DNA of 40,217 nucleotides from Candidatus Liptonbacteria bacterium (GTDB taxonomy: Bacteria > Patescibacteriota > Minisyncoccia > UBA6257 > 2-01-FULL-56-20). Positions 8,516 to 16,999 of this stretch are shown piece by piece (within the stretch, counting starts at the first letter, position 1; every line of letters starts with the position of its first letter). Under the pieces are notes generated by a model, which had not been told where the DNA came from, did not search any database, and saw nothing but the letters and a program-made list of their open reading frames with translations. The stretch spans positions 1 through 40,217 of the forward strand of contig JAHFLJ010000007.1 in assembly GCA_023244935.1 (NCBI GenBank), in the 5' to 3' direction. The position numbers and the translations under genes are program-made.

Positions 8516-8956
8516 TTAAAGACTCGAGGTGCAATTCGGGCACTTGGTAGCTTTAATTGAAATATGCGTAAAACAAAATGGACACTCCTTCGTGTTTGGC
8601 TCCGGCGGGATTTCCTCCTTCTTTAATTTGCTCAATTGTTTAATCACCATGAAAATCGCAAAAGCAATTATTATAAAATCGATGACTGAGTTTATAAACA
8701 TTCCATACCGTAAAGCAATCGCCGGCATATTCCCACTCGCAGCTCGAAGAACAAATTCTTTATTCGCAAAATCAACTCCGCCCATCAGAAGTCCGAGTGG
8801 CGGCATGATAATATCCGCGACCAAAGAACTGACAATTTTTCCAAAAGCCGAACCGATGATGACACCAACCGCCAAGTCAACAACATTCCCCTTCATTGCG
8901 AATGCCTTGAAATCACTGAATGTTTGTTTTGCTTTTTGCATATCAAAATTATACAT
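8516..8956 (-). CDS. mscL: Large-conductance mechanosensitive channel with C-terminal zinc ribbon
   Basis: A pentameric inner-membrane channel that opens under high membrane tension during osmotic downshock. The N-terminal part reads [20 protein letters not shown] and [18 protein letters not shown], the hallmark first helix, and a second helix follows (about 85-105). The last 25 residues hold CPFC...CPNC, a four-cysteine zinc-ribbon-like tail instead of the usual charged helix bundle. The frame allows starts at residue 1 or at the internal Met6 (MQKAKQ). TATAAT lies 11 nt upstream of the first ATG, giving a very short leader. Confidence 0.95.
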   Translation of the reverse strand: MYNFDMQKAKQTFSDFKAFAMKGNVVDLAVGVIIGSAFGKIVSSLVADIIMPPLGLLMGGVDFANKEFVLRAASGNMPAIALRYGMFINSVIDFIIIAFAIFMVIKQLSKLKKEEIPPEPNTKECPFCFTHISIKATKCPNCTSSL

Positions 8957-9030
8957 TCTTCCAAGTAATTATAAAATATATGGCGCATTGAACACATTAT
9001 TATTCGTACACATTGGTAATTTCGTAACAC

Positions 9031-9060
9031 AAAAAAAGAGCCCCCGGTATTAGCGGGGGC
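9031..9060 (-). terminator. Strong terminator of the G+C-rich secreted-protein gene
   Basis: GCCCCCG, a short loop and CGGGGGC in the leftward direction, then a run of seven T. It begins 24 bases after the stop codon at 9085. Confidence 0.95.
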
Positions 9061-9084
9061 GAAACGGAGCAGAGATAAAAGAAG

Positions 9085-9849
9085 TTACTGACGGAAAGTC
9101 GGGGTGGCGTAGCCGACGATGTCGATCGTGACGTGCGCTCGAAAATCTGCTCGTGGCCACTGCGACTTCACCTGAGCCTCAAGGCCCCAGAGCCCGGTGA
9201 ATCCACCGGGAAGTCGCTTCAGAGCGACGAACCCACGGATCTTCCCAACTGCCGTTTCGGGAAACGCTCCTTCGTTCAAGGCGAAAAGGAACGCCCGCTC
9301 TCCATTCATCGGATACCAATCCGGACTGTACGCCGTCCCGATGAAATCGAGAGTGGGGCCGTTATCGCCCCAACTCCACGGGTAGTTGTCCGCTTCCATA
9401 CGGACATCGAGCATGACCACGACTCCCTCCGCCGTCGGATAGGTCACCGACTGCGGAATCGATCCGCCGCACCTGATTCCACCCGGAAGCAGGTACTTGC
9501 GCGTCTCCCCGTTCACGAACGGACCGCCGTCCACTCGCGTATCGACGATGCGACACGGAGCAGTGGGGCGGAGAAACAGATTCTTGGGAACGCCGGCGAG
9601 ACTGATCACGGTGACCAGCCCCCACTTCCCAGCGATCTCTTCGGTGAGCATCGGCGGTACGGTCGACTCGAGAATCTTGATCTCCTGGTTGATGGTGTTG
9701 TCGATGCCGGCGGCGATGATCGCCTCGATGCTCGGAGCGACGGTAACCGTCGCGGGCTCCATCTGCGGAGCGCCGACACGGTCAGTTGCATAGCCGGTCC
9801 CGCTCACGGCGAGCAGAGCCAGAGCGATCAAAACGATGGACTTCTTCAT
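9085..9849 (-). CDS. Secreted protein of unknown function in a G+C-rich self-contained unit
   Basis: 254 aa from ATG 9847-9849, chosen because AAGAGGAGAAGAG precedes it and a signal peptide (MKKSIVLIALALLAVSG, then TGYATD) starts there. The longer in-frame start would overlap the promoter leader. The mature part is not recognised. It contains PTAPCRIVDTR, a segment resembling a motif seen in secreted actinobacterial and acidobacterial proteins of unknown role, and ends VTIDIVGYATPTFRQ. G+C is far above neighbours (36 of 60 bases at 9121-9180, against 21 of 60 at 11101-11160), and codon choice follows. A complete promoter, SD and terminator surround it. This suggests acquisition from a G+C-richer genome. 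Confidence 0.8.
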   Translation of the reverse strand: MKKSIVLIALALLAVSGTGYATDRVGAPQMEPATVTVAPSIEAIIAAGIDNTINQEIKILESTVPPMLTEEIAGKWGLVTVISLAGVPKNLFLRPTAPCRIVDTRVDGGPFVNGETRKYLLPGGIRCGGSIPQSVTYPTAEGVVVMLDVRMEADNYPWSWGDNGPTLDFIGTAYSPDWYPMNGERAFLFALNEGAFPETAVGKIRGFVALKRLPGGFTGLWGLEAQVKSQWPRADFRAHVTIDIVGYATPTFRQ

Positions 9850-9904
9850 TCTCTTCTCCTCTTGTAAATTTCCGAGTGCCCGAGGCACTTCGGATGCTAT
9901 GCGC

Positions 9905-9933
9905 ATATTACTATATTATTTCATTTTAGTCAA
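9905..9933 (-). promoter_or_regulatory. Consensus promoter of the 9085 gene
   Basis: -35 TTGACT (9928-9933), a 17-base spacer, -10 TAATAT (9905-9910). A leader of about 50 nt follows, containing a hairpin (CCGAAGTGCC/GGGCACTCGG) and the SD. Confidence 0.9.
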
Positions 9934-9992
9934 GCCACTCGCTGAATTCTACCTAAACCCATGCAACAAAAAACTCGCTCGCTGCCGTTTTA

Positions 9993-10574
9993 ATGAAATT
10001 TCCAAGCTTCTCGCTCGTCAAATATTATATGCAAAACACAATACTTAAATTTTTATATGGAGCCATAGCAGTTGTCACAGTTTCAACCACCGGAATGGCA
10101 GTAACTAAAATATCTGCCGACTACCAAACCGCTAAGGCAAAAACTACAACTGCCGACGAAAACCAAACGATTTCAAATTTTTCCGAAAAAACAAATTTAA
10201 ACGAAAAATCGGAGAACATCAATCAACTCTCACAAAAGTCAACACAAACCAGTTCCCAAAACGAGCCGGAGTTCACCCTTGCGGAGCTTGCCACGCACGA
10301 CACAGCCGATAGCTGTTATATAGCCCACAATGGCACGGTTTATGACGTAACCAACGTTGCCTCTTGGACCGGATGCAACGACCACGGAGCAACCGGAGGA
10401 ATCGACATAACTCCGATTTTTCCACACCCAATAAGCTACTTAAATCCACTCAATAAAGTCGGCGTCCTCGTCGCTTCTACTGGACAAATAAACAAAAACA
10501 ATCAAAATAATAGTAATCCAATAAAATCTAAGAACGACGATAACGAACACGAAAATTATGAAAGTGACGACTGA
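9993..10574 (+). CDS. Membrane-anchored cytochrome b5-like haem protein
   Basis: First gene of a three-gene redox operon. An N-terminal hydrophobic helix (about 17-37) should anchor it outside the membrane. A Ser/Thr/Gln/Asn-rich spacer follows (about 45-85), then a b5-like domain: FTLAELATHD, AHNGTVYDVTNVASW, NDHGATGG and FPHPISYL. The last two His are candidate axial haem ligands. The tail is Asn/Lys-rich. The gene overlaps the ferric-reductase gene by 17 bases. ATG 10029 is an alternative start that still keeps the helix. I infer that it passes electrons to or from the downstream flavocytochrome. Confidence 0.75.
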   Translation: MKFPSFSLVKYYMQNTILKFLYGAIAVVTVSTTGMAVTKISADYQTAKAKTTTADENQTISNFSEKTNLNEKSENINQLSQKSTQTSSQNEPEFTLAELATHDTADSCYIAHNGTVYDVTNVASWTGCNDHGATGGIDITPIFPHPISYLNPLNKVGVLVASTGQINKNNQNNSNPIKSKNDDNEHENYESDD

Positions 10575-11883
10575 CAATTTAATAAATAAAAAAAAGCCAC
10601 AAATTGGCTGGACAATAATATTCGCCATACTTCTTATCGGAATTTCACTATGGATACTTTCCAAGCCGGCAGGTTTCTCTCTAGCCGACGACCCCTGGAA
10701 ATACCTTGGACAATTAACCGGAATTCTTGGCACGATACTCCTCTCGATAGAATATCTACTCTCGACTCGCGCTAAATTTATTGAAAAAATTTTCGGCGGG
10801 CTGGACCGCTCCTATGTAGCGCACCGGCTAATCGGAGGAATCGGATTTGTCTTAATCCTGTATCATCCGTTTTTCCTAAGCTTTGATTCCTCTTCCCTTC
10901 TTAGCGGATTAATGTTGCATTTTCTCCCCGGAGAAGTCTTGTCCTATAATCTTGGGATTTTTGCGCTATATGCATATACCGCTTTAATTTTCCTCACGGT
11001 TTATGTCCGCCTACCATACAATACCTGGAAAAAAACTCACACGTTTATGGGGGTTCCGCTAGTCATCGCCGCCTATCACATATTGACTATTGGAAGTGAT
11101 ATGGAAAATTATCTACCGCTCGAAATATTTATTCTAACCCTAGTTTCCATCGCAATCTGTTCTTATTTGTATAAAAGATTTTTATATGGAAGATTCTCCG
11201 GACAACATAAATATAAGCTTGAAAAAATTAATACCCTCGGAGAAATAGTTGAAATCAACCTAAAACCGGTCGGAGCACCGATGCAATTTATTGCCGGACA
11301 ATATGTATTCATAAAATTTACATCAAATGAAGTTGCTCCGGAACTTCACCCCTTTTCAATATCCTCCGCGCCAGGAGAACCAACAATCCGCATATCAATT
11401 AAAAAATTTGGCAATTTCACAAAATCACTTATTAATCTCAACGAAAATGATAACGTAACGCTCTATGGACCACATGGAGAGTTCGGGACTAAATCTTTAG
11501 AATCCGGGAAGCCGGAGATCTGGATTGCCGGAGGCATAGGAGTCACTCCATTTTTAAGCCTTCTCCGATATTACAGCCGACAAAACTCCGTAAAAAACAT
11601 CACCTTTTTCTATTGCGCCAAAAACACAAATGATTTTACCTATAAAGAAGAAATAAATTCACTCGCCTCTCACCTTGGCGGGATGAAAGTCATTTTTTAT
11701 GAATCCGACAAAAACGGGCATATTAATGGAAATAAAATAGAAGAAATGAGCGATGGTCTTCAAGGTAAAAAAATATTTCTCTGTGGCCCCAAGGGAATGA
11801 TGACTTCTCTCGTATCCGAGTTTGAGTCAAAAAAAATCCACCCACACAATATAATTTTTGAAGACTTCTCATTTTTAGAATGA
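10558..11883 (+). CDS. Ferric-reductase-like transmembrane flavocytochrome
   Basis: A membrane oxidoreductase moving electrons from NAD(P)H via FAD and membrane haems. The N-terminal half has about six helices with paired histidines typical of the ferric reductase domain (AHRLIGG and ILYHPFF; KKTHTFMG and AAYHIL). The C-terminal half is an FNR module: HPFSISSAP for FAD, GGIGVTPFLSLL for the NAD(P)H pyrophosphate and FLCGPKGMM near the end. At 441 aa it resembles bacterial NOX/FRE-type and FdpA-like reductases. It is flanked on both sides by b5-like genes with overlapping ends (17 bases before, ATGA after). The electron acceptor (iron, oxygen or the b5 proteins) is unknown. Confidence 0.9.
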   Translation: MKVTTDNLINKKKPQIGWTIIFAILLIGISLWILSKPAGFSLADDPWKYLGQLTGILGTILLSIEYLLSTRAKFIEKIFGGLDRSYVAHRLIGGIGFVLILYHPFFLSFDSSSLLSGLMLHFLPGEVLSYNLGIFALYAYTALIFLTVYVRLPYNTWKKTHTFMGVPLVIAAYHILTIGSDMENYLPLEIFILTLVSIAICSYLYKRFLYGRFSGQHKYKLEKINTLGEIVEINLKPVGAPMQFIAGQYVFIKFTSNEVAPELHPFSISSAPGEPTIRISIKKFGNFTKSLINLNENDNVTLYGPHGEFGTKSLESGKPEIWIAGGIGVTPFLSLLRYYSRQNSVKNITFFYCAKNTNDFTYKEEINSLASHLGGMKVIFYESDKNGHINGNKIEEMSDGLQGKKIFLCGPKGMMTSLVSEFESKKIHPHNIIFEDFSFLE

Positions 11884-12167
11884 AAACTATAAGGATATTA
11901 ATTTCAATCGCCGTCGCAAATATCGTGCTAGTTACAGGTCTGGCATATTTTTCTGCGCCGGCCAACCCGCCGAAATCCACAGATTCCCAAAACACGGCGC
12001 AATGCATCATAACCATAAGCGGAATAAAATATGACGTTCAGCCACTCCGCAAAAGTCATTCCGGAGGAGACATTTTTGTCTGTGACACCGACATGACCAA
12101 CATTTTCTTTGGCCAACACGACCAATCTCTGCTTAACAGAAAAATGCAAAAATACCGCCTTCCATAG
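11880..12167 (+). CDS. Minimal cytochrome b5-like haem protein with signal anchor
   Basis: 95 aa. The ATG overlaps the stop of the reductase gene (ATGA). A hydrophobic N-terminus (about 5-25) is followed by a compressed b5 core: ISGIKYDVQPLRKSHSGG, FVCDTDMTNIFFGQHDQSLL. In b5 proteins the first His sits in HPGG and the second about 20-25 residues later in a GxDxTxxFxxxH segment; both have counterparts here (HSGG and GQHD). The two cysteines (in AQCIITI and FVCDTD) could form a disulfide in an exported domain. It probably partners the reductase. The operon ends at the terminator at 12148-12178. Confidence 0.75.
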   Translation: MKTIRILISIAVANIVLVTGLAYFSAPANPPKSTDSQNTAQCIITISGIKYDVQPLRKSHSGGDIFVCDTDMTNIFFGQHDQSLLNRKMQKYRLP

Positions 12168-12178
12168 GCGGTATTTTT
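12148..12178. terminator. Bidirectional intrinsic terminator
   Basis: A 12-bp stem (AAAAATACCGCC / GGCGGTATTTTT) between the convergent redox operon and tyrS. Its T and A tails serve both directions. It overlaps the end of the b5-like gene and the tyrS stop codon. Confidence 0.93.
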
Positions 12179-13412
12179 ACTTGAAAATAAAAAATTTTCG
12201 TTTGCCGACCCGAATTTTCTCGCCTACTGCAGGCGAATAATCTAAGCCTAATATATCGTCATCCGCCAAATTTCGAACCGATTTTTCGCCAAATAATCTT
12301 CGAATCTCTCCCTTGCTCTCGAATTGTCCGGTCTCGAAAAGTAGTTCCAAGACAGACACGCCGGCTTCTATTTTTATCGCAAAGCAATCTTCGTCTGAAA
12401 TTATCTCTTTAGAAAATTTTCTTTCAAATTTATCCCTCTCTTCCAGCCCCTTCTTTAAATCACCAAATTCCAAAGAAGAGATAAATGTTGCCAGTTGTTT
12501 CTTCGCCTCCATCGGCTCACGCGCGATAAATTCTTTTAGTTCTTCTATTTCGCTTTCGTGCACATCCGCAAAGCTTTTAAAATATATCAAAATTAATTTA
12601 TCCGGAATGCTCATTATCTTCCCAAATTTTTCCTCCGGACTTGCCGTCACCGCAATGTAATTCTCAAAACTCTTGCTCATTTTCCTGCCATCCCCGGAAG
12701 TCCCTTCAAGAATTGGCACAGTAAAAGCAACCTCTTCTTTAAGGCCATAAAACGGCATAATTTGCCTGGCTTGTTGAAAATTTAAAAGCTGATCAACTCC
12801 ACCAACTTCGATATCAGTTTTTAATTCCACCGAATCGATTGCCATAAGTATTCCGTAGCAGACTTCGGATAAACTTACACCCTGACCATTTTTCATTCTG
12901 GTCCTAAAATCATCCCTTTGTATAGCATCTGACAAATTAATTCTTTCCAAAATTCCAAAAAAATCACTTAACTTAACTTTCTCCAGCCAATCTGCATTAT
13001 GATGAATCTTCAGCTTGCCGGTTTTAATATATCTATCAACCTGAGCAATATAAGTTTTATAGTTATCTTTAATGTCGGCGTCAGTTAAAGACTTTCTGGA
13101 AGTTGTCCTTCCGGAAGGATCTCCAACTTTGGCGGTGAAATCTCCGATTATTAAATGAATTCTATGCCCGGCACGTAAAAACTGCCGCAAAACCATAACC
13201 GGAACCAAATGTCCTAAATGAATATCTTTTCCGGTTGGATCTATTCCCAGTTTAATGTTTAATTTTCTGCCGGATTGGAGAACCTCTCTTAAAGAATCTT
13301 TGGATAAAATCTGTTCCGCTTTTGGCATTAAAAATCCCAAAAACTCTTCGGGTGAAATTTTGTCCCAAGACTCTTTGCTTCTCTCTAGATATTTTTCGTC
13401 AAATCTTTTCAT
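12177..13412 (-). CDS. tyrS: Tyrosyl-tRNA synthetase
   Basis: A class I aminoacyl-tRNA synthetase charging tRNA-Tyr. The 411-aa protein shows LGIDPTGKDIHLGHLVPV with the HIGH-type HLGH at 65-68, DQLLNFQQAR and the KMSKS loop at 244-248, then a C-terminal S4-like RNA-binding domain (about 340-411; VSVLELLFETGQFESKGEIR). The short linker and sequence style suit the TyrZ-like branch. TATAAT (13427-13432) lies 14 nt before the ATG and overlaps the end of the upstream HAD gene region, so it is probably transcribed separately. Nothing is anomalous. Confidence 0.97.
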   Translation of the reverse strand: MKRFDEKYLERSKESWDKISPEEFLGFLMPKAEQILSKDSLREVLQSGRKLNIKLGIDPTGKDIHLGHLVPVMVLRQFLRAGHRIHLIIGDFTAKVGDPSGRTTSRKSLTDADIKDNYKTYIAQVDRYIKTGKLKIHHNADWLEKVKLSDFFGILERINLSDAIQRDDFRTRMKNGQGVSLSEVCYGILMAIDSVELKTDIEVGGVDQLLNFQQARQIMPFYGLKEEVAFTVPILEGTSGDGRKMSKSFENYIAVTASPEEKFGKIMSIPDKLILIYFKSFADVHESEIEELKEFIAREPMEAKKQLATFISSLEFGDLKKGLEERDKFERKFSKEIISDEDCFAIKIEAGVSVLELLFETGQFESKGEIRRLFGEKSVRNLADDDILGLDYSPAVGEKIRVGKRKFFIFK

Positions 13413-13438
13413 TCAAATGTCTACAAATTATATCAAAA

Positions 13439-14140
13439 CTATAGATGATATACCACGTCCTTCCTTTCAACTACCACCTCCCAACCCTTACGTTTAGCGT
13501 GAGTATATAGCTTACTGTTTGGGTTAAAACAAATTGGTCGATCCACCATTCTAAGAAGCGGAATATCGCTTTCCGAATCCCCCACGCCGACCGAGCTCTT
13601 CAAGCTTAACCCTTCCGTTTTTACCGCCAACTCCACTACTTTTGATTTGTCATTAACCAAATCCAAAAACAAAACTTTATTCTCAAATCGACCTTCGTCG
13701 GTGATTTTATAAATTCTTCCATAAACCTTGTTAAATCCTAAACTATGCGCAAAAACCTCAACAATCTCTTTTGGCGAATTTGAAATCGCCACCAAATAAT
13801 ATTTTTTCTTTTTTAACTCTTTAATCAAGTCTCGCGTGTATCGATAAACCCGATTTTTATGAAACGAAACCACCTTCTCCGCCACCTTCTCAAATTCCGA
13901 ATATTTCACTCCGGCAATATATTTATTATACGCGCGGATAACCGCCCAAATATATTTATCGTAAGTATCCTTTCTATCCAGCCAGCGCCTAAACGCTCCG
14001 GCATAAATATCCTTCGCGCCTTGCGGAAAAATTCCCTCTTGAATTAAACTTTCGGTAAGCTCAATCAAAAGACTGGAACGAAAGATTGTTCCGTCAATAT
14101 CGAAAAATGCCACTTTTTGCTTACTCTTAGTTCCCTTCAT
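13439..14140 (-). CDS. HAD-superfamily IB phosphatase (SerB-like)
   Basis: 233 aa from ATG 14138-14140, chosen because the longer in-frame extension carries no family similarity and contains the TATAAT box (14163-14168). It is a soluble phosphohydrolase of the HAD-IB group. Motif I is FFDIDGTIF near the N-terminus, motif II VAISNSP, and motif III/IV KSSVGVGDSESDIPLL, all intact. An alpha-helical cap of about 80 residues lies between motifs I and II. Phosphoserine or phospholipid phosphatases are the usual relatives, but the substrate cannot be told. It lies downstream of the 328-aa unknown protein with its own probable promoter. Confidence 0.9.
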   Translation of the reverse strand: MKGTKSKQKVAFFDIDGTIFRSSLLIELTESLIQEGIFPQGAKDIYAGAFRRWLDRKDTYDKYIWAVIRAYNKYIAGVKYSEFEKVAEKVVSFHKNRVYRYTRDLIKELKKKKYYLVAISNSPKEIVEVFAHSLGFNKVYGRIYKITDEGRFENKVLFLDLVNDKSKVVELAVKTEGLSLKSSVGVGDSESDIPLLRMVDRPICFNPNSKLYTHAKRKGWEVVVERKDVVYHL

Positions 14141-14255
14141 TTTTCGTCTAAACCTTAATTCTATTATATCATAAACTTTTGCCGATTGTGGCAAATCCTC
14201 AAATCTTTCCGTAAATCTATTTTGTATAACGGTCATACAACAATATCGACAAAAC

Positions 14256-15242
14256 CTACCTACCGTCAACACCGAACCTCGCAACCTCCTGCTTAATCAT
14301 CTGAAAAACTTTGTCCTCTTTTACATATTCATATAAAGCCCCCACATCAACCAACGATTCGCCGTTCCTATCCACCGCTGATTTTTTTTCGTTAAAAATT
14401 GTATCTATTTTTCTAGCCGCTTTATCGTAAATCCCCACCTCCTTGCCTCGATTCGTTTTTCTACAGTAATCGGCAAATGCATGAAGCTGAATAGACATCT
14501 CCAACAATATCACCATCTGGAAAAGTGATTTTGCAAAAGCATCTTGCGCCTCCGCAAATCTCTGCTTTGCGCCGGGATCTTTAACTTTCTGCGCGCGCAA
14601 ATAATCTTTCCGCGAAATAAAATTATAAACAACCTCTGCGGCCTTCTTCATTCCCTCACCGTCCACTCCGACAATCACCCTCGGAACTTTTGATAATTTC
14701 CCCTCGTATGTCTCGCTTTTAAAATATTTTACTTCCGAAAGTGTTTCCAGCTGAATCGATTTCTTAATCTTTGAAAATTTATCCGCGACACTATCTGCGC
14801 TTTGGGTTACATCCACACCAAAAACCATGTGCGAATCTGAAATCTCCTCGGTAAAGGTTATTATCCCATCAATCTTATTGGCAATGTCATCATACCGAGA
14901 AGACTTTTGTATCTCCGCGTCACCTCCCATCCAATCTCCCTCGTCAATTCCCTCAAATATTATTTCTTCAAAAAGTTCTCCGCGCCTTCTGCCCTTGGCT
15001 AATTCCGGATTTCGTTCTTCTTCCGCCCTAAAAATAGCCTCCATTTTCCCGACGTATTCTAAATCCCGGTCAACTATATCTTTTGAATAATATGAAAAAT
15101 CTCGTGGGTTTATCCTATCCTCCCCGCCGGAATTACGTTTTTTTTGCACTAAAACGTCATATAATTTTTCTTCGATTTCCGACATTCGCAACTCGCGCGC
15201 GTCCGCTTCTATTAAATTTTTCCCTCCAAAAGACTTTTCCAT
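14256..15242 (-). CDS. Unknown soluble protein, possibly nuclease-fold
   Basis: Not recognised as a named family. 328 aa, charged, without signal peptide or membrane helix. The central block GELFEEIIFEG, YDDIANKIDGIITF and FGVDVTQS has the acidic-strand spacing of a PD-(D/E)XK fold, but the lysine that normally follows the second acidic strand is not evident (VDVT), so activity is doubtful. The second half is helical (about 205-325). It starts 1 base after the Nramp-type transporter gene ends, so the two are an operon. Possible roles are DNA or RNA binding, or a structural protein of this lineage; confidence in any of them is low. Confidence 0.7.
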   Translation of the reverse strand: MEKSFGGKNLIEADARELRMSEIEEKLYDVLVQKKRNSGGEDRINPRDFSYYSKDIVDRDLEYVGKMEAIFRAEEERNPELAKGRRRGELFEEIIFEGIDEGDWMGGDAEIQKSSRYDDIANKIDGIITFTEEISDSHMVFGVDVTQSADSVADKFSKIKKSIQLETLSEVKYFKSETYEGKLSKVPRVIVGVDGEGMKKAAEVVYNFISRKDYLRAQKVKDPGAKQRFAEAQDAFAKSLFQMVILLEMSIQLHAFADYCRKTNRGKEVGIYDKAARKIDTIFNEKKSAVDRNGESLVDVGALYEYVKEDKVFQMIKQEVARFGVDGR

Positions 15243-15243
15243 T

Positions 15244-16524
15244 TTATTTATTAAATAACGAATAGAACATAGCCACAGACGAAGCCAACATAATCACAAA
15301 AGTCAGCCAAACAAACACGTTCGATAACAATGAGCTTTTCCATTCACCCATAATTTTTTTATTATTCGCAACTCGCGCGATAATAAATATAAGCGGAACC
15401 GCCACAAGCCCGTTAAACACCGCGGTAAATACCAAAGCTTTAATCGGATCTATCCCAATAAAATTAATCGCCAATCCCACAAGCGTCGCAATTGTAATTA
15501 TTCCATAAAACCCATGAGCTCTTTTTAGTTTTAAATTTAAACCCTCTTTCCAGTTTAACGCCTCAGAAAGCGCGTAGGATGCCGAGCCGGACAAAACTGG
15601 AACCGCCAAAAGACCAAGACCGATAATTCCTGTCGCGAAAATAAGCTTAGCTAAATAACCGGCATTAGGAAAAGTTTGCACCAAAGGCTCCAGAGCCTTG
15701 GCCGCATCCGCGGCAGTTTCTATATTGTTTATTCCCGCAGAAAATAAAACTGTCCCGGCAACCACAATAATCGCCCAGGTGGCAAGTTGCGTAAAAATCA
15801 TCCCGACAAAATTATCAGTCCGCATATTCTTCATAAACTTTCCGGTCAAAGTCGGCGGAGCATTACGATGAGTCAGTCTTTTTTCTTTTTCCTCCTCCAC
15901 TTCTTCACTGGCCTCCCAAAAAAACATATAAGGAGAAATCGTCGTCCCTAATACTCCGGTGATTATAAAGAAAAATGAAAATGAAAATTCAAAATGCGGA
16001 ACGAAAGTCGCTCGTATAATTTCTCCCCAAGGATGGCTTATTAAAATCAACGTTAGCGGATATGCCAAAAGCGAAAGTGCCAGCCACTTCAAAATTTTCG
16101 CGTAATTTTTATATGAAACAAAAATTTCCAAAATTAAGACTATTGCCGTAAACATTATAGCCAGCAACGGGAACCCAATCGGTAAAACCAAATTTGCCGC
16201 CTCCGCCATAGCTCCAATATCCGCCCCAATATTTATTGTATTTGCAACCACCACCAAAAAAACCGTAAAATATAAAAGTTTTTTACTGTAATTTTCTTTA
16301 ATCACTTTCGCAATCCCCTTACCGGTAACCGCGCCAATCCTAGCGCAAGCCTCCTGGATGGAAACCATTAGCGGTAAAATAAAAATCGTAGTCCAAAGTT
16401 GCCCGTAACCAAATTGAGCACCGGTTTGAGTATACGTAGCAATTCCGGACGGATCATCATCTGCCGCTCCGGTAATCACTCCCGGCCCTAATTTTTTAAA
16501 AAATCTTCGTATTCCTCTAAACAT
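15244..16524 (-). CDS. Nramp-type divalent metal transporter
   Basis: An integral membrane protein of 426 aa with about 11 helices and a LeuT fold. Helix 1 carries GAADDDPSGIATYTQTGAQF, the counterpart of the Nramp DPGN metal-binding turn. The helix 6 region reads TTISPYMFFWEASEEVEEE in place of the canonical MPH, so the metal-binding Met is shifted or absent. Such changes are known in Nramp-related Mg2+ and other non-canonical transporters, so substrate choice (Mn, Fe, Mg) is open. TATAAT lies 16 nt before the ATG. The 328-aa gene follows 1 base downstream. A second, more distant Nramp-like gene is at 32840. Confidence 0.88.
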   Translation of the reverse strand: MFRGIRRFFKKLGPGVITGAADDDPSGIATYTQTGAQFGYGQLWTTIFILPLMVSIQEACARIGAVTGKGIAKVIKENYSKKLLYFTVFLVVVANTINIGADIGAMAEAANLVLPIGFPLLAIMFTAIVLILEIFVSYKNYAKILKWLALSLLAYPLTLILISHPWGEIIRATFVPHFEFSFSFFFIITGVLGTTISPYMFFWEASEEVEEEKEKRLTHRNAPPTLTGKFMKNMRTDNFVGMIFTQLATWAIIVVAGTVLFSAGINNIETAADAAKALEPLVQTFPNAGYLAKLIFATGIIGLGLLAVPVLSGSASYALSEALNWKEGLNLKLKRAHGFYGIITIATLVGLAINFIGIDPIKALVFTAVFNGLVAVPLIFIIARVANNKKIMGEWKSSLLSNVFVWLTFVIMLASSVAMFYSLFNK

Positions 16525-16581
16525 AATTCTTTATTCAAGAATTATAACATAAAACAACTAATTATAGATTCTCTCCATAAC

Positions 16582-16607
16582 AAAAAAATCTCCCGCCTTA
16601 GCGGGAG
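16582..16607 (-). terminator. Terminator of the 16620 unit
   Basis: CTCCCGC, a 4-base loop, GCGGGAG; read leftward it runs into seven T. It lies 13 bases after the stop codon. Confidence 0.93.
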
Positions 16608-16619
16608 AAAAGAAAAAAA

Positions 16620-16940
16620 CTACCTACGACCGCAACAAATGGGTCGAGCCTGAGTGAGAGCATCGAGAGCCACGGGGTGGATATTCACCACGTGGACGAC
16701 GACCTTCAAATCACTCCTGGAGGCCTCCATGACCTCGCGGGCCAGCTCGGCGATCTCCTCATCGTTGGTCGCGAGTGCCTCCTCGCAGAGGAGGCAGATG
16801 TCCTCCGGACTCGGGTACTTCGCGGGGAGATTCTCCTGAGGGACGAACCGACCCCTCTTGCCGACGGAAACCACAGGCTCCCCCAAGCCTTCCGTCTCCT
16901 GAACGAAAAAAGCTGTTGACCGAGAATGCTTATTTCCCAT
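16620..16940 (-). CDS. 106-aa protein of unknown function in a G+C-rich self-contained unit
   Basis: Not recognised. The 106-aa protein is soluble and acidic in the middle (PEDICLLCEEALATNDEEIA) and ends in a CCGRR tail. No membrane helix or signal is seen. The start is fixed by a perfect AAGGAGG (16945-16951) four bases before the ATG. A consensus promoter and an intrinsic terminator enclose this one gene. G+C is 39 of 60 bases at 16741-16800, far above the flanking transporter and 17000 genes. Overlapping rightward open frames exist but lack any start signals and are by-products of the high G+C. Confidence 0.75.
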   Translation of the reverse strand: MGNKHSRSTAFFVQETEGLGEPVVSVGKRGRFVPQENLPAKYPSPEDICLLCEEALATNDEEIAELAREVMEASRSDLKVVVHVVNIHPVALDALTQARPICCGRR

Positions 16941-16967
16941 AGATCCTCCTTCAATGAACGTATCCTA

Positions 16968-16996
16968 ATTAAAAACTTATTTTAGCTATATGTCAA
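16968..16996 (-). promoter_or_regulatory. Consensus promoter of the 16620 unit
   Basis: -35 TTGACA (16991-16996), a 17-base spacer, -10 TTTAAT (16968-16973). The leader to the ATG is about 20 nt and holds the SD AAGGAGG. Confidence 0.88.
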
Positions 16997-16999
16997 ATT

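Noticed and set aside
9133-9867. Long rightward open frames opposite the G+C-rich gene at 9085-9849
   Set aside because: They arise from the high G+C; the leftward frame has the promoter, SD, signal peptide and terminator, the rightward ones have none of these.
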